Shown here one piece after another: positions 6,150-13,505 of a DNA stretch of 14,822 nt. Each line of letters begins with the position of its first letter. The stretch's first letter is position 1. The stretch spans positions 1 through 14,822 of the forward strand of contig JANXLS010000481.1 of assembly GCA_025355035.1 (NCBI GenBank), written 5' to 3'. The translations under genes and the position numbers were made by a program. Below the pieces are notes generated by a model. It did no database searches. It was not told where the DNA came from and saw only the letters and a program-made list of their open reading frames with translations. The stretch is from Planctomycetota bacterium (GTDB lineage: Bacteria > Planctomycetota > SZUA-567 > H5-PLA8).

Positions 6150-7769
6150 CTATTGAGCGCCGCTCAATTTTTCTCGGATCCAGTCGCTGGAGAGGGTTCC
6201 GGTGATCACGATTTCGTCGAGGAGCAACGGTTCGACGAGTGCCTGGAACCACAGTTCGCCGGCCGCTTCGGGCTTGTCTTTCCAGATCGGAATGGACTTG
6301 GATTTTCCATTCGTGGTGCTGAGCGAGGCTGACTGCCCCGATCCCTCGGGCTTCAATTGCAACAGCATGCTTTCGGGGGCGTTTGGCTGACCGCGCGTGA
6401 AAATCTTGTCGTACTTTCGGAGTTTATCGACTTCCTCAACGGACAATTCGACGGCTTGGCGGGACACATCCACGGCGACATTTCCCTGCGGGGTTTTGAA
6501 TGCAAATGCGAAGGTGGTATCGCGACGGGCGTCGGCGTTGATCTTCAATTCGTAGGTCAAGGGGCGAACGAACTGCGGCGCCAATTTCCAACGGATTCCG
6601 GTTGGGCAGACGATGCGCCCTTCTTTAACGGAAAGCGCAACGCCCTGGCCCTGCACTTCCGCGTTCCAATCCTGGAAGGGAGTTTCGTGATTGTAATGGA
6701 TCTCGACCTGGATTTTACCCTGCTGGCGCGATGCGATTTTAATTTTTCCGCTGAAGAGCGCAGCCAGATCGGCGTTCGTTGTGAGATCGACGCGCCACGA
6801 GGGGGGGCGTTCGTCGATCAGCGAAACGGGAGCGATCGTGGTGTCGATCGTGGAAATAGCGGCTTTCTGTCCGGCGTAAATCGACTCGCGCTTGCTGCCA
6901 CCGCGCGACTGGATGTGCACGCATCCGGCGAGCACGGACACTTCAAGGGTGCAGACTTTTTCGTGCTTGACGACGTGAGCGTAGGCATGAGTGGCGTTGG
7001 CGAACAAGAGGCTTCCGGCATCCGAACGCAACTCCCAATCGGGCTTCGATCCGGTTGTGGCATCTGCGCGCAGCACGCCAATTTCGCCGCTATCGATGAG
7101 CATCGTGCATTCGCCGGGAACGGCCTGGGGGAAATGGAAAGCGACGTCGGTCAAGGGGCCGATGAAGATCGATCCGCCGTCGGAAACATCAAAACGCGCC
7201 CGACCCTGGTCACCGGTTTTGAACGAGTCGCCCGGGAGGAAGTTCTTGCCCTCCTCAACCGGCGTATAGGTCTGCTTTTCTTTTTTGTAAAACTGATCGA
7301 CTTTGCCGACCGCGACGGACAACGTCCCTAGAGCGGTACGCTGGACGAGGTTGTCGCGTGTGGGCCAGAAGAGAATGAGCGCGAGCACCAAGGCAGCAGC
7401 CAGGGCCAAAATCAAAAGGCCGGGGCTCCAGACTTTGGGCGGTGCCACGCGGCGGGAGAGGCGAACGCTGTGGCGCGCTTCCCGGCGGGCTTCCAGACGC
7501 AGACGGCGATCGGGCGAGAGTTTCGAAACAATTTTTTCGGATTCGATCTTGGCCTGCTCGCGCAGGTTTTCCCGAAATGTATCGGACGGAGTGACCGACT
7601 GCATCGACGTAACCGCTTCGAGCGCTTTGCCCGTGCCCTTCAATTCGCGATAGGCTTTCATGCAGGCGGGGCAGATCAACAGGTGCTCGTGGACGAGTAC
7701 CGCTTCCGATTCGGGGAGCTCGTCGAGGAGGAAGTCTGCGAGCAGTTCGCCGCAGGCTTCACAATCCAT
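6150..7769 (-). CDS. Zinc-finger transmembrane anti-sigma factor with FecR-like periplasmic domain
   Basis: This protein has 539 residues. An N-terminal zinc-finger anti-sigma motif is visible: CEAC at C3 and C6, then H29-x3-C33-x2-C36 (HLLICPAC), the ZAS pattern that binds region 2/4 of ECF sigma factors. A long basic linker leads to one transmembrane helix at about 115-136 (SPGLLILALAAALVLALILF). Residues about 147-307 look FecR-like (beta-rich, GDSFKTGDQGRARFDVSDG near the start, SIYAGQKAAI near the end). The last 190 residues are a second beta-rich region I cannot name. The start at 7769 is chosen because AAAGG lies seven bases upstream and a good promoter at 7795-7823 overlaps or follows the longer starts (7796 and 7823). 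It lies downstream of the ECF sigma gene at 7981-8913, its likely partner, but 211 bp away across a repeat copy. Confidence 0.85.
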   Translation of the reverse strand: MDCEACGELLADFLLDELPESEAVLVHEHLLICPACMKAYRELKGTGKALEAVTSMQSVTPSDTFRENLREQAKIESEKIVSKLSPDRRLRLEARREARHSVRLSRRVAPPKVWSPGLLILALAAALVLALILFWPTRDNLVQRTALGTLSVAVGKVDQFYKKEKQTYTPVEEGKNFLPGDSFKTGDQGRARFDVSDGGSIFIGPLTDVAFHFPQAVPGECTMLIDSGEIGVLRADATTGSKPDWELRSDAGSLLFANATHAYAHVVKHEKVCTLEVSVLAGCVHIQSRGGSKRESIYAGQKAAISTIDTTIAPVSLIDERPPSWRVDLTTNADLAALFSGKIKIASRQQGKIQVEIHYNHETPFQDWNAEVQGQGVALSVKEGRIVCPTGIRWKLAPQFVRPLTYELKINADARRDTTFAFAFKTPQGNVAVDVSRQAVELSVEEVDKLRKYDKIFTRGQPNAPESMLLQLKPEGSGQSASLSTTNGKSKSIPIWKDKPEAAGELWFQALVEPLLLDEIVITGTLSSDWIREKLSGAQ

Positions 7770-7794
7770 TAAAGTGCCTTTTGCCGTCGCTTCC

Positions 7795-7823
7795 ATTATC
7801 AAGTACCGTGTTCTTCCGCACAA
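7795..7823 (-). promoter_or_regulatory. Candidate promoter of the anti-sigma gene
   Basis: On the minus strand TTGTGC (7823-7818) and GATAAT (7800-7795) are separated by 17 bases. Initiation near 7788 gives a leader of about 19 bases containing AAAGG before the ATG at 7769. It implies the anti-sigma factor can be made independently of its sigma partner, and it decides the start codon. Confidence 0.5.
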
Positions 7824-7841
7824 TTCCTGCTATTGACCCAT

Positions 7842-7950
7842 GCACAGCTTGAGACTGACGCTTTCCCCTCGCCCCGCGCGCGCGAACAGCTTCGCTCGTC
7901 GGCCCTCTTGCCAACAGGAGAGGGGAACGGCGGGGGCTTGCTTCGCTCGC
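7842..7950 (+). repeat. Dispersed intergenic repeat, copy R3 (longest, all modules)
   Basis: This is the most complete copy: flank GCACAGCTTGAGACTGACG, left arm CTTTCCCCTCGCCCCGCG, middle CTTCGCTCGTCGGCCCTCTT, right arm AACAGGAGAGGGGAACGGCG and tail GGGGGCTTGCTTCGCTCGC. Left-arm CCCCTC and middle CCCTCT can each pair with the right-arm GAGAGGGG, so two mutually exclusive hairpins are possible. It separates the sigma gene from the anti-sigma gene. Confidence 0.8.
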
Positions 7951-7980
7951 ATTTTAAAGAACGGGGCTAATGCTCCGTTC

Positions 7981-8913
7981 TTAGAAATAATCCTTGATGG
8001 ACTTTCGCAACGTTTCGAGTGCTGAATAAATTCGGACTCGAACCGTACCGATTGGTACACCAACAATCTCTGAAATTTCGCGGTACTTCAATCCCTGGAA
8101 GCGATTTAGAATCAAAATGTCGCGTTCCAATTCGGGCAATTCGTCCATGGCGCGCTCGAGCCGGTTGTTGCGTTCGCGGACGACCATGGCTTCGAGGGGG
8201 TCGGTGGTGTCGGAGCGCAACATGTCGCCGATCCGCGACGCGCGATCGGAGCCGCTGTGTTCGGAATGGCCAATGTTTTCCTCGATCGATACGGTGGGGT
8301 GGCGCGAGCGCCAGCGCAATTCATTTTTGCACAGATTGCGGACGATGGTGTAAAACCAGGTGGTGAAACTGCGCGGGTATTGGTAGCTCTTGGCGTCTTT
8401 AAAGATTCGCAAGAAGGCTTCCTGGCCCAGCGCTTCGGTGCGGCTTTGATCGCCGATGAGTCGATGGATAAAAGAGAGGGCCTGCGTTTCGTAGCGCTGC
8501 CAAAGCACGTCGAACGCGCTTTCGTCGCCGTCCTGGCAGAGCTTCATCAGATCTTCGTCGGACATCGTCGCGACATCGAAGCATTCATCGACGACGGGAA
8601 TGTTGTCGTTGAAGCGAGCGGGCGGCGTGAGTTTGTCGGTTTCGGATTCTTTTTTCTTTTCGAGCTTTTCGGCTTTGTCGGTTTTTTCGGCGCGGGCAAG
8701 GCGTTGTGAATTTCGTTCCGGAATTTTTTCGGAGGACTTGGGCGGCGCTTTTTCGGCGGACTTTTCCTTTGGCTTGCCTTTGTCGGGTTCGTTATCTTTG
8801 GATGCGGAAGCCGACGATTTAGCCGAGCGCGCTGAGACGGCACTCGCCCGCAGACTTTCTTTGTTGTTCTTGGAAGATGGCTGTCCCGCCACTGTCTTCG
8901 CCCCCGTTCGCAT
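7981..8913 (-). CDS. ECF (RpoE-like) sigma-70 factor with long charged N-terminal extension
   Basis: This protein has 310 residues. Residues 118-203 form sigma region 2 (MSDEDLMKLCQDGDESAFDV, ALGQEAFLRIFKDAKSYQ, SFTTWFYTIVRNLCKNELRW). Residues 250-306 form region 4 (LPELERDILILNRFQGLKYR, EISEIVGVPIGTVRVRIYSA). It should recruit RNA polymerase to envelope-stress-type promoters and be held by the zinc-finger anti-sigma factor encoded next downstream. The first 117 residues are unusual: low-complexity Lys/Ser/Glu/Pro, with runs such as EKLEKKKESETDKL and no sigma homology. The length without it (about 190) is that of a normal ECF factor. An in-frame ATG at 8565 begins MSDEDLMKLC at the usual start of the family, but I see no ribosome-binding site before it or before 8913. 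Whether the extension is translated is therefore open. It follows htpG by 151 bp. Confidence 0.88.
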   Translation of the reverse strand: MRTGAKTVAGQPSSKNNKESLRASAVSARSAKSSASASKDNEPDKGKPKEKSAEKAPPKSSEKIPERNSQRLARAEKTDKAEKLEKKKESETDKLTPPARFNDNIPVVDECFDVATMSDEDLMKLCQDGDESAFDVLWQRYETQALSFIHRLIGDQSRTEALGQEAFLRIFKDAKSYQYPRSFTTWFYTIVRNLCKNELRWRSRHPTVSIEENIGHSEHSGSDRASRIGDMLRSDTTDPLEAMVVRERNNRLERAMDELPELERDILILNRFQGLKYREISEIVGVPIGTVRVRIYSALETLRKSIKDYF

Positions 8914-8921
8914 CGATTAAT

Positions 8922-8950
8922 AGCTTAACCGAAGATTCATCGAATTGCAA
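8922..8950 (-). promoter_or_regulatory. Weak candidate promoter directly before the extended sigma factor gene
   Basis: On the minus strand TTGCAA (8950-8945) and TAAGCT (8927-8922) are 17 bases apart. Each matches consensus at only three or four positions. Initiation would fall within a few bases of the ATG at 8913, where no ribosome-binding site is visible, so a leaderless message is possible. An ECF-type promoter has not been excluded. Confidence 0.25.
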
Positions 8951-9064
8951 CGCGAGGACACGTGGAAAACGCGCGGATTTTCCTATGATCATCCAAAAAA
9001 AGTTCCAGATGATGTCTTGAAAAACAGGTAAAAGCGTGATTTTCGGACATCTCTTTTGGTCTTC

Positions 9065-10933
9065 TTACTTCTGCGCATCTTTCGCCAGGAGATCGTTGAT
9101 GCGCTTTGCGAAGCTGAGCGAATCCTTGATTTTTGAACCTTCGGCGATCAAGGCTTCGTCGTGCAGGATGCGCGCGTAAGTTTCGACGCGGGGATCGGTC
9201 GCATCTTTCGTGAAGACGCTTTGCAGCGCTTCGACGGCAGGATGAAGCGGGTTCAATTCGAGGATGCGTTTTGCTTCGGGGGCATCGGTGCGGCCCATGC
9301 GCTTCATCAGGCGTTCCATGTGAGCGCCCATGTCGCCTTCTTCGGAGACGAGGCACGCGGCGCTGTCTTTCAAACGGGTGCTGAGACGCACTTCCTTCAG
9401 ATCGCTGAGACGGCCTTGCAGCAGTTCGAGCAGGCCCTTGTACTTTTCTTTTTGTTCGTCATCCACGCTCTTTTCGGGAGCGCCTTTGTCGGCGGCGCGG
9501 AGCTTCTTGCCTTTGTATTCGCCCAGCGCTTCGACAGCGAATTCGTCGATCGGTTCGGTCATCAGCAGCACTTCACGGCCCTGTCCTTTGAGCGCTTCGA
9601 TGTGCGGGGACTGTTCGATCAACTCGCGGCTTTCGCCGATCAAGTAGTAGATTTCGTCCTGGCCTTCGGCCATGCCTTCGACGTACTTGGCGAGCGAAAT
9701 CAGTTTGCCGGCTTCGGTCTTCGTCGATTCGTACAACATCAGGTCGGCGAGTTTTTCGCGATTACCCCAATCGCTGTTGAGACCTTCTTTGAGGACGACG
9801 CCGAGTTCCCTGTAGAAACTCGTGTACGCGTCGATTTCCTTGTTCTTCATCTCGTCAAGCGTGTTCAAGACTTTGTTGGTCAGGTTCGTCTTGATTTTTT
9901 CGAGCAGGGGGCTGTCCTGCAGAATTTCGCGGGAGACATTCAGCGGCAATTCGGCGGCATCGACGACGCCCTTGATGAAGCGCAGATAGGGGGGCAGCAA
10001 TTTTTCGCAGTTGTCCATGATGAGGACGCGGCGAATGTACAGATGCAGCCCGCGCTTGGCTTCGGCCCAGAGGAAATCGGCCGGGCGTTTGCCGGGAATA
10101 TAGAGGAGCGCTTTGAATTCGATGATGCCTTCGGCGCTGTAGTGGATGGTCTTGCAGGGCGCTTCGAAGTCGTGCGAAAGGTGCTTGTAGAATTCGGTGT
10201 GTTCGGCTTCGGTGACTTCGGATTTTTTCTTGAGCCAGATTGCTTTTTGGGAATTGATCGTTTCTTCGACGATGCTCTTTTCGTCTTTTTCGCCGGTCTT
10301 TTCGACGTCCAGAACAATCGGGTGTTCGACGTAATCGGAGTATTTTTTAACAGTCGAACGGATCGTCCATTCGTCGAGGAATTCCTTGCTGTCTTCTTTC
10401 AGATGCAGGGTGATGTCGGTGCCGCGGCCGGCGCGTTCGGCGTCTTCGATCGTGAATTCGCCTTCGCCGTCGGAGGTCCATTTAGCGGCGGTGGCCTGCC
10501 CGGCCGCGCGCGAAACGACGACGACTTTATCGGCAGCCATGAAGGAGGAATAGAAACCGACGCCGAACTGGCCGATCAATTCGGGGCGTTCTTTTGCGTC
10601 GGCTTTTTGCAGCGCTTCGATGAAGGCTTTCGTGCCGGACTTCGCGACGGTACCGAGGTTTTCGACGAGTTCGTCGCGGGTCATCCCGATGCCGTTGTCG
10701 GAGATCGTCAACGTGCCGGCGGTTTTGTCGGCCACGATCTTGATCTTCCAGGCCGAGTCGCCTTCGAGCAGCTCGTGGCGGGTCAGCGATTCGAAGCGAA
10801 CTTTGTCGATTGCGTCGCTGGCATTGCTGATCAATTCGCGGAGATAGATGTCTTTGTGCGAGTACAGCGAATGGACAATGATGTGGAGGATTTGCTTGAG
10901 TTCGGTTTTGAATTGCAACGTCTCTGCGCTCAC
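9065..10933 (-). CDS. htpG: Chaperone protein HtpG (Hsp90)
   Basis: This is a complete bacterial Hsp90 of 622 residues, the usual length. The N-terminal GHKL ATPase domain shows ELISNASDAIDK (E33 and N37, catalytic Glu and Mg-binding Asn), SDNGIGM (D79) and GQFGVGFYSSFMAADKV (121-137). The middle domain has LYIRRVLIMDNCEKLLPPYL and LPLNVSREILQ, which includes the catalytic-loop Arg. The C-terminal dimerisation domain follows (SRELIEQSPHIEALKGQGRE, MERLMKRMGRTDAPEAKR). The eukaryotic MEEVD tail is absent, as expected. It refolds and remodels cytosolic proteins in an ATP-driven cycle, usually with DnaK. The start codon is GTG at 10933, with AGGAG eight bases upstream. A near-consensus promoter lies at 10999-11027. 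I saw no CIRCE operator upstream, so HrcA control is not indicated. Confidence 0.98.
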   Translation of the reverse strand: MSAETLQFKTELKQILHIIVHSLYSHKDIYLRELISNASDAIDKVRFESLTRHELLEGDSAWKIKIVADKTAGTLTISDNGIGMTRDELVENLGTVAKSGTKAFIEALQKADAKERPELIGQFGVGFYSSFMAADKVVVVSRAAGQATAAKWTSDGEGEFTIEDAERAGRGTDITLHLKEDSKEFLDEWTIRSTVKKYSDYVEHPIVLDVEKTGEKDEKSIVEETINSQKAIWLKKKSEVTEAEHTEFYKHLSHDFEAPCKTIHYSAEGIIEFKALLYIPGKRPADFLWAEAKRGLHLYIRRVLIMDNCEKLLPPYLRFIKGVVDAAELPLNVSREILQDSPLLEKIKTNLTNKVLNTLDEMKNKEIDAYTSFYRELGVVLKEGLNSDWGNREKLADLMLYESTKTEAGKLISLAKYVEGMAEGQDEIYYLIGESRELIEQSPHIEALKGQGREVLLMTEPIDEFAVEALGEYKGKKLRAADKGAPEKSVDDEQKEKYKGLLELLQGRLSDLKEVRLSTRLKDSAACLVSEEGDMGAHMERLMKRMGRTDAPEAKRILELNPLHPAVEALQSVFTKDATDPRVETYARILHDEALIAEGSKIKDSLSFAKRINDLLAKDAQK

Positions 10934-10998
10934 GGAAAAAGCTCCTGTTTAAACAAAATGTGACGCCGGAATTTGATCTCGACGCGAATGTTGTGGGA

Positions 10999-11027
10999 AT
11001 TATAAGGGAGGAAGGATGAAAAATCAA
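10999..11027 (-). promoter_or_regulatory. Strong sigma-70-type promoter of htpG
   Basis: On the minus strand TTGATT (11027-11022) and a perfect TATAAT (11004-10999) are separated by exactly 17 bases. Initiation near 10992 gives a leader of about 59 bases ending in AACAGGAG before the GTG start. It is the best promoter in the window and points to vegetative expression of htpG. Confidence 0.75.
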
Positions 11028-11142
11028 GAGTGGGCGGATGTCGTTCGGCCAGTCGAGGCATGAAAACGAAAAAGGGCGGTGGTGCGCCGCAAGTAGAGCG
11101 AGCACTGGGCGCTCACGTCAAACTGGACGCTCACTTCAATTT

Positions 11143-11206
11143 GAGAGACGAGGGAGGAGCGCGCGCTCGTCGGCCCTCTCCCCAAACAGGAGAGGGCAAC
11201 GGCAAC
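11143..11206 (+). repeat. Dispersed intergenic repeat, copy R4, with perfect 9-bp hairpin
   Basis: The left arm is degenerate. The middle (GCGCTCGTCGGCCCTCTCCC) and right arm (AACAGGAGAGGGCAACGGC) are clear. GCCCTCTCC at 11173-11181 pairs perfectly with GGAGAGGGC at 11189-11197 across a 7-base loop. It lies just after the stop of the GlsB-like gene and before the htpG promoter. The hairpin is not followed by a U-run, so it is not a typical intrinsic terminator. Confidence 0.8.
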
Positions 11207-11224
11207 GGATCAGCCTTTGAATCT

Positions 11225-11479
11225 TCAGCTTTGCTTTTCGCCAAAAATCAATCGATACACGATCAGGAGGACCAACGCGCCAGCGATTGCACCGCCCCAA
11301 TGGCCGATTACGCCGATTTCAGGGAAGTATGTGCGGGCGATCCATCCGGTCAGCGCCGATCCGGCAATGCCCAGGAGGATGGTGATGATACAGCCACCCG
11401 GATCGCGTCCCGGCATGAGCAGTTTGGCGATGATGCCGACGATCAAGCCGAAGATAATCTGACCAATGAAATGTTCCAT
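11225..11479 (-). CDS. GlsB/YeaQ/YmgE-family small membrane protein (transglycosylase-associated family)
   Basis: This 84-residue, highly hydrophobic protein has three helices: about 5-22 (IGQIIFGLIVGIIAKLLM), 29-50 (GCIITILLGIAGSALTGWIA) and 60-79 (WGGAIAGALVLLIVYRLIF). The Gly-rich GRDPGGCIITILLGIAG loop is the family signature. Members are small inner-membrane proteins often induced by stress; the biochemical role is unknown, and the old name transglycosylase-associated is not evidence of enzyme activity. AAGGAG lies nine bases before the ATG at 11479. It stands alone between htpG and the hydrolase gene, on the same strand as both, with a repeat copy downstream. Confidence 0.92.
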   Translation of the reverse strand: MEHFIGQIIFGLIVGIIAKLLMPGRDPGGCIITILLGIAGSALTGWIARTYFPEIGVIGHWGGAIAGALVLLIVYRLIFGEKQS

Positions 11480-11538
11480 GCGATAGGACTCCTTTGAAGA
11501 GAGATGGCGTTATGAACTACGCAGTGCTGCTGTCACGG

Positions 11539-11566
11539 AGTGTAATGCAATTCCCGCGCCGCGCAA
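11539..11566 (-). promoter_or_regulatory. Candidate promoter of the GlsB-like gene
   Basis: On the minus strand TTGCGC (11566-11561) and TACACT (11544-11539) are 16 bases apart, each with four of six consensus matches. Initiation near 11532 gives a leader of about 52 bases ending in AAGGAG. A stress sigma factor could also read this region; that cannot be judged from sequence alone. Confidence 0.35.
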
Positions 11567-11618
11567 AACTTTCGCCACAGGAATTTTCGGCTCTGCATCG
11601 TTGGACGGCGTTTCTCGA

Positions 11619-12734
11619 TTATTTTTTATCCATCAAAAAGCGTTCAAAGAAGGCGATCATCTGCGAGTTCGATTCGGGCGAGGGCGTATGGTCTTTTCGA
11701 TTGGTCATGGCGACTCGATTGGCCTGGCCGAGCAAGGTGTTGACGGAGACGATGTGGTTTAAGGCGATCCAGCGCGAGGGGGTGTCTTCGGCTCCGCCGG
11801 AAACCAGGAAGGGGCGCGGGGGCATGAGGGCCTGAAGTTCGATCAGATCGTGGCCGGTTTCGCGGATGGTTTTGTACGCTCCGGTGCTGGGATTTCCGGG
11901 GGTGATCAGGCCGGGTTTGCGCGTTGATTTGGAATCGAAACCGAGGTACCAGGGTTCCCAATAGTTGATGTTATTGCGCGTGTCATCGAAGGCGATGCCG
12001 GGATCGGACCAGACACCGCATGCGAATTTTTCATAGAGGCAGGCGGCGAACATCGCCCACTTTCCGCCGTAGGAATGGCCCATCACGCCTATGCGTGAGG
12101 GATCAACTTCGGGCCGCTGAGCGAGGGCTGTGTGAACATTCGCGGCGACGTAGGCGAGGAACGAAAGGGGTTGGCAGGTGGCGGAATCGAGCTTGGGTTT
12201 GCGGGCATCTCCGCCGGGGGAACCGATGGAGAGCGTGACGAAATTCCGGCTCGTCAATTGATAGGCGAAGTCGCGCTGAGCGCCGCTTTTAGGATTCAAG
12301 CCGACGCTTGTTTCGGGATCGTAGAACGGGACGAAAACGGCGGAAAATGGGCCTTTGCCGTCGGGGACGAGGAGGTAGCCGTCGACGCTGAAATCGGCGG
12401 CGATTTCGATTTTGATGCGGTGTTGGGTGAAGGTGTCGCGGTGTGTGGTGCTGACGATTTCCAAACGCGGAGATGTGAGCAACGGTGGCCATGCTCCCAT
12501 CAACGCAGTCCACGTTGTCAAGATTTCGGCGCGGCGTTTGGGCCACTCGGCTGCGTCTTTGGCGATGTGTCCGTCGTCGAATTTCAAGGGCGACGCGTAC
12601 GCTCCGAATTGGTTCGCGAATTCGGGGGGCGGGGAGAAATAGGCGTCGATGTTGGTTCGGTTGTCTTCGGCGTGAAGAGTTGAGACGAGCGACAAGAACA
12701 CGATGCATCGGAAGAAAGTAATTGGGGTTTTCAT
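11619..12734 (-). CDS. Secreted alpha/beta hydrolase (dienelactone hydrolase / acetyl esterase-like)
   Basis: This 371-residue protein starts with a Sec signal peptide (residues 1-22: MKTPITFFRC, then IVFLSLVSTLHA, cleavage likely after LHA). The alpha/beta-hydrolase core shows VDGYLLVPDGKGPFSAVFVP (first strands), the nucleophile elbow GVMGHSYGGKWAM with S221, a probable acid at D317 (VSGGAEDTPS) and the catalytic His at H349 (NRKDHTPS). All three residues are in family order, so the enzyme should be active, probably on an ester in the periplasm or outside. The closest type I recall is the planctomycete and verrucomicrobial dienelactone-hydrolase or acetylxylan-esterase-like group; the substrate is unknown. 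The N-terminal 110 residues precede the core and are of unknown role. There is no strong ribosome-binding site; GAAAG lies about eight bases before the ATG. It is divergent from the YbjQ gene across a 308-bp gap. Confidence 0.87.
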   Translation of the reverse strand: MKTPITFFRCIVFLSLVSTLHAEDNRTNIDAYFSPPPEFANQFGAYASPLKFDDGHIAKDAAEWPKRRAEILTTWTALMGAWPPLLTSPRLEIVSTTHRDTFTQHRIKIEIAADFSVDGYLLVPDGKGPFSAVFVPFYDPETSVGLNPKSGAQRDFAYQLTSRNFVTLSIGSPGGDARKPKLDSATCQPLSFLAYVAANVHTALAQRPEVDPSRIGVMGHSYGGKWAMFAACLYEKFACGVWSDPGIAFDDTRNNINYWEPWYLGFDSKSTRKPGLITPGNPSTGAYKTIRETGHDLIELQALMPPRPFLVSGGAEDTPSRWIALNHIVSVNTLLGQANRVAMTNRKDHTPSPESNSQMIAFFERFLMDKK

Positions 12735-13042
12735 GAGTTGCTTTCGGTGGGTTCCTGATTAGACAAATGGCACTACGGTTAGCTTTTTTGATTTAAATGC
12801 TTGGGATTAATTCACCATACCCCTTATCCCTGCGAGCGCGATGGGCAGCGCTCGACGGCCCTCTCTCTAACAAGGGGAATGGGAAAGTAACGGCTTGCGC
12901 GAAAGTGGAATAATCTTGTTCAAGCACTACCCCTCGGATAGCGTGACGGGACTTAAAAAACGGCGGGCAGAACATTTGGCCTAACAGGGGTGTTTTTGGG
13001 GCTCCGTTTTTACACCTTCATTTCTGAACGGGAGAATTTTCC
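12735..13042. other. 308-bp divergent intergenic region
   Basis: This gap separates the leftward hydrolase gene from the rightward YbjQ gene and must contain promoters for both. It holds repeat copy R5 at 12815-12894. I see TCTAAT on the minus strand about 35 bases before the hydrolase start, but no matching -35 box. On the plus strand no convincing promoter stands out before the YbjQ gene. No open frame here looks like a gene. Confidence 0.6.
12815..12894 (+). repeat. Dispersed intergenic repeat, copy R5 (diverged)
   Basis: This is a worn copy: ACCCCTTATCCCTGCGAGCG stands for the left arm, GCGCTCGACGGCCCTCTCTC for the middle, and AACAAGGGGAATGGGAAAGT followed by AACGG for the right arm. Modules are in the same order as in R3, but several stem bases have changed, suggesting an old insertion. 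Confidence 0.65.
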
Positions 13043-13369
13043 ATGCAAGTGACCACGACTTTCGACTTTCAAGGCTATCGGATTGTTGAATACAAAGGAT
13101 TGGTGCGTGGGATCATCGTGCGAGCGCCGACGATTGCTCAGGGCTTCATCGGCGGGTTGAGTAACATCATTGGCGGGCGGATTGGCGCGTACGGGGAAAT
13201 GTGCGAGCAGGCGCGCTCACAGGCGTACGATTCCATGATTCTGCACGCGCAGCAAAAGGGCGCGAATGCGGTGGTGGGCGTTCGGTATGACGCGGCGGAA
13301 GTGGTGAGCAAGGGGTCGGCGACGGAAGTGCTGTGTTACGGCACGGCGGTGGTGGTCGAGAGGATTTAA
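13043..13369 (+). CDS. YbjQ-family (UPF0145) protein
   Basis: This 108-residue protein is a full-length member of the YbjQ/UPF0145 family (usual length 100-110). Diagnostic blocks are GYRIVEYKGLVRGIIVRAPT near the start, IIGGRIGAYGEMCEQARSQA in the middle, and KGANAVVGVRYD followed by GTAVVVE at the end. The family is described as putative heavy-metal-binding; structures show a small oligomeric alpha/beta fold, and function is not established. No signal peptide or membrane segment is seen, so it should be cytoplasmic. GGGAG lies about eight bases before the ATG. The rhomboid-fold gene follows 136 bp later on the same strand, with repeat copy R6 in between, so co-transcription is uncertain. 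Confidence 0.92.
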   Translation: MQVTTTFDFQGYRIVEYKGLVRGIIVRAPTIAQGFIGGLSNIIGGRIGAYGEMCEQARSQAYDSMILHAQQKGANAVVGVRYDAAEVVSKGSATEVLCYGTAVVVERI

Positions 13370-13406
13370 CGTTTTGTAGAATTGCAAGCGGTGGGTTATG
13401 ACCGGC

Positions 13407-13467
13407 GCACGGGTTAGTCTCACGCTCTCCCCTCATCCCGCGAGCACAAGGGGAGAGGGGAACGGCG
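13407..13467 (+). repeat. Dispersed intergenic repeat, copy R6, with perfect 8-bp stem
   Basis: Flank GCACGGGTTAGTCTCACG leads into CTCTCCCC at 13425-13432, which pairs perfectly with GGGGAGAG at 13450-13457 across a 17-base loop, followed by GGGAACGGCG. It lies between the YbjQ and rhomboid-fold genes. Translated in the rhomboid frame it would give SLTLSPHPASTRGEGNG, a type of sequence produced by reading a repeat, which is why the upstream start at 13398 is rejected. Confidence 0.85.
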
Positions 13468-13505
13468 TAAGGCAATACGTTGGCATTTTTATTGAGGACA
13501 TGATG

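Noticed and set aside
9000..9006. GGAACTT on the minus strand upstream of the extended ECF sigma gene, a possible sigma-E type -35 box
   Set aside because: No matching -10 element could be identified at 15-17 bases with any confidence, so autoregulation from here is only a thought.
9011..9051. Inverted GATGTC/GACATC after htpG as a terminator
   Set aside because: The stem is only six base pairs with a loop of about 29 bases and no U-run; too weak to call.
9161..10963. A 600-codon open frame on the plus strand, opposite htpG
   Set aside because: It lies entirely antisense to an unmistakable Hsp90 gene, its product is Phe/Gly/Ala-rich with no recognisable domain, and it arises from codon bias of the real gene. 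It also extends over the htpG start region without a ribosome-binding site.
10934..11100. CIRCE or similar heat-shock operator upstream of htpG
   Set aside because: I looked for TTAGCACTC/GAGTGCTAA-like inverted repeats and saw none in the leader or around the promoter.
12132..12683. A 183-codon plus-strand open frame
   Set aside because: It is antisense to the secreted hydrolase, which has a signal peptide and a full catalytic triad; the antisense product has no recognisable feature.
13398..13505. Longer start of the rhomboid-fold gene giving 36 extra residues
   Set aside because: These residues are a translation of repeat copy R6, and a well-placed GAGG supports a start at 13500-13506.
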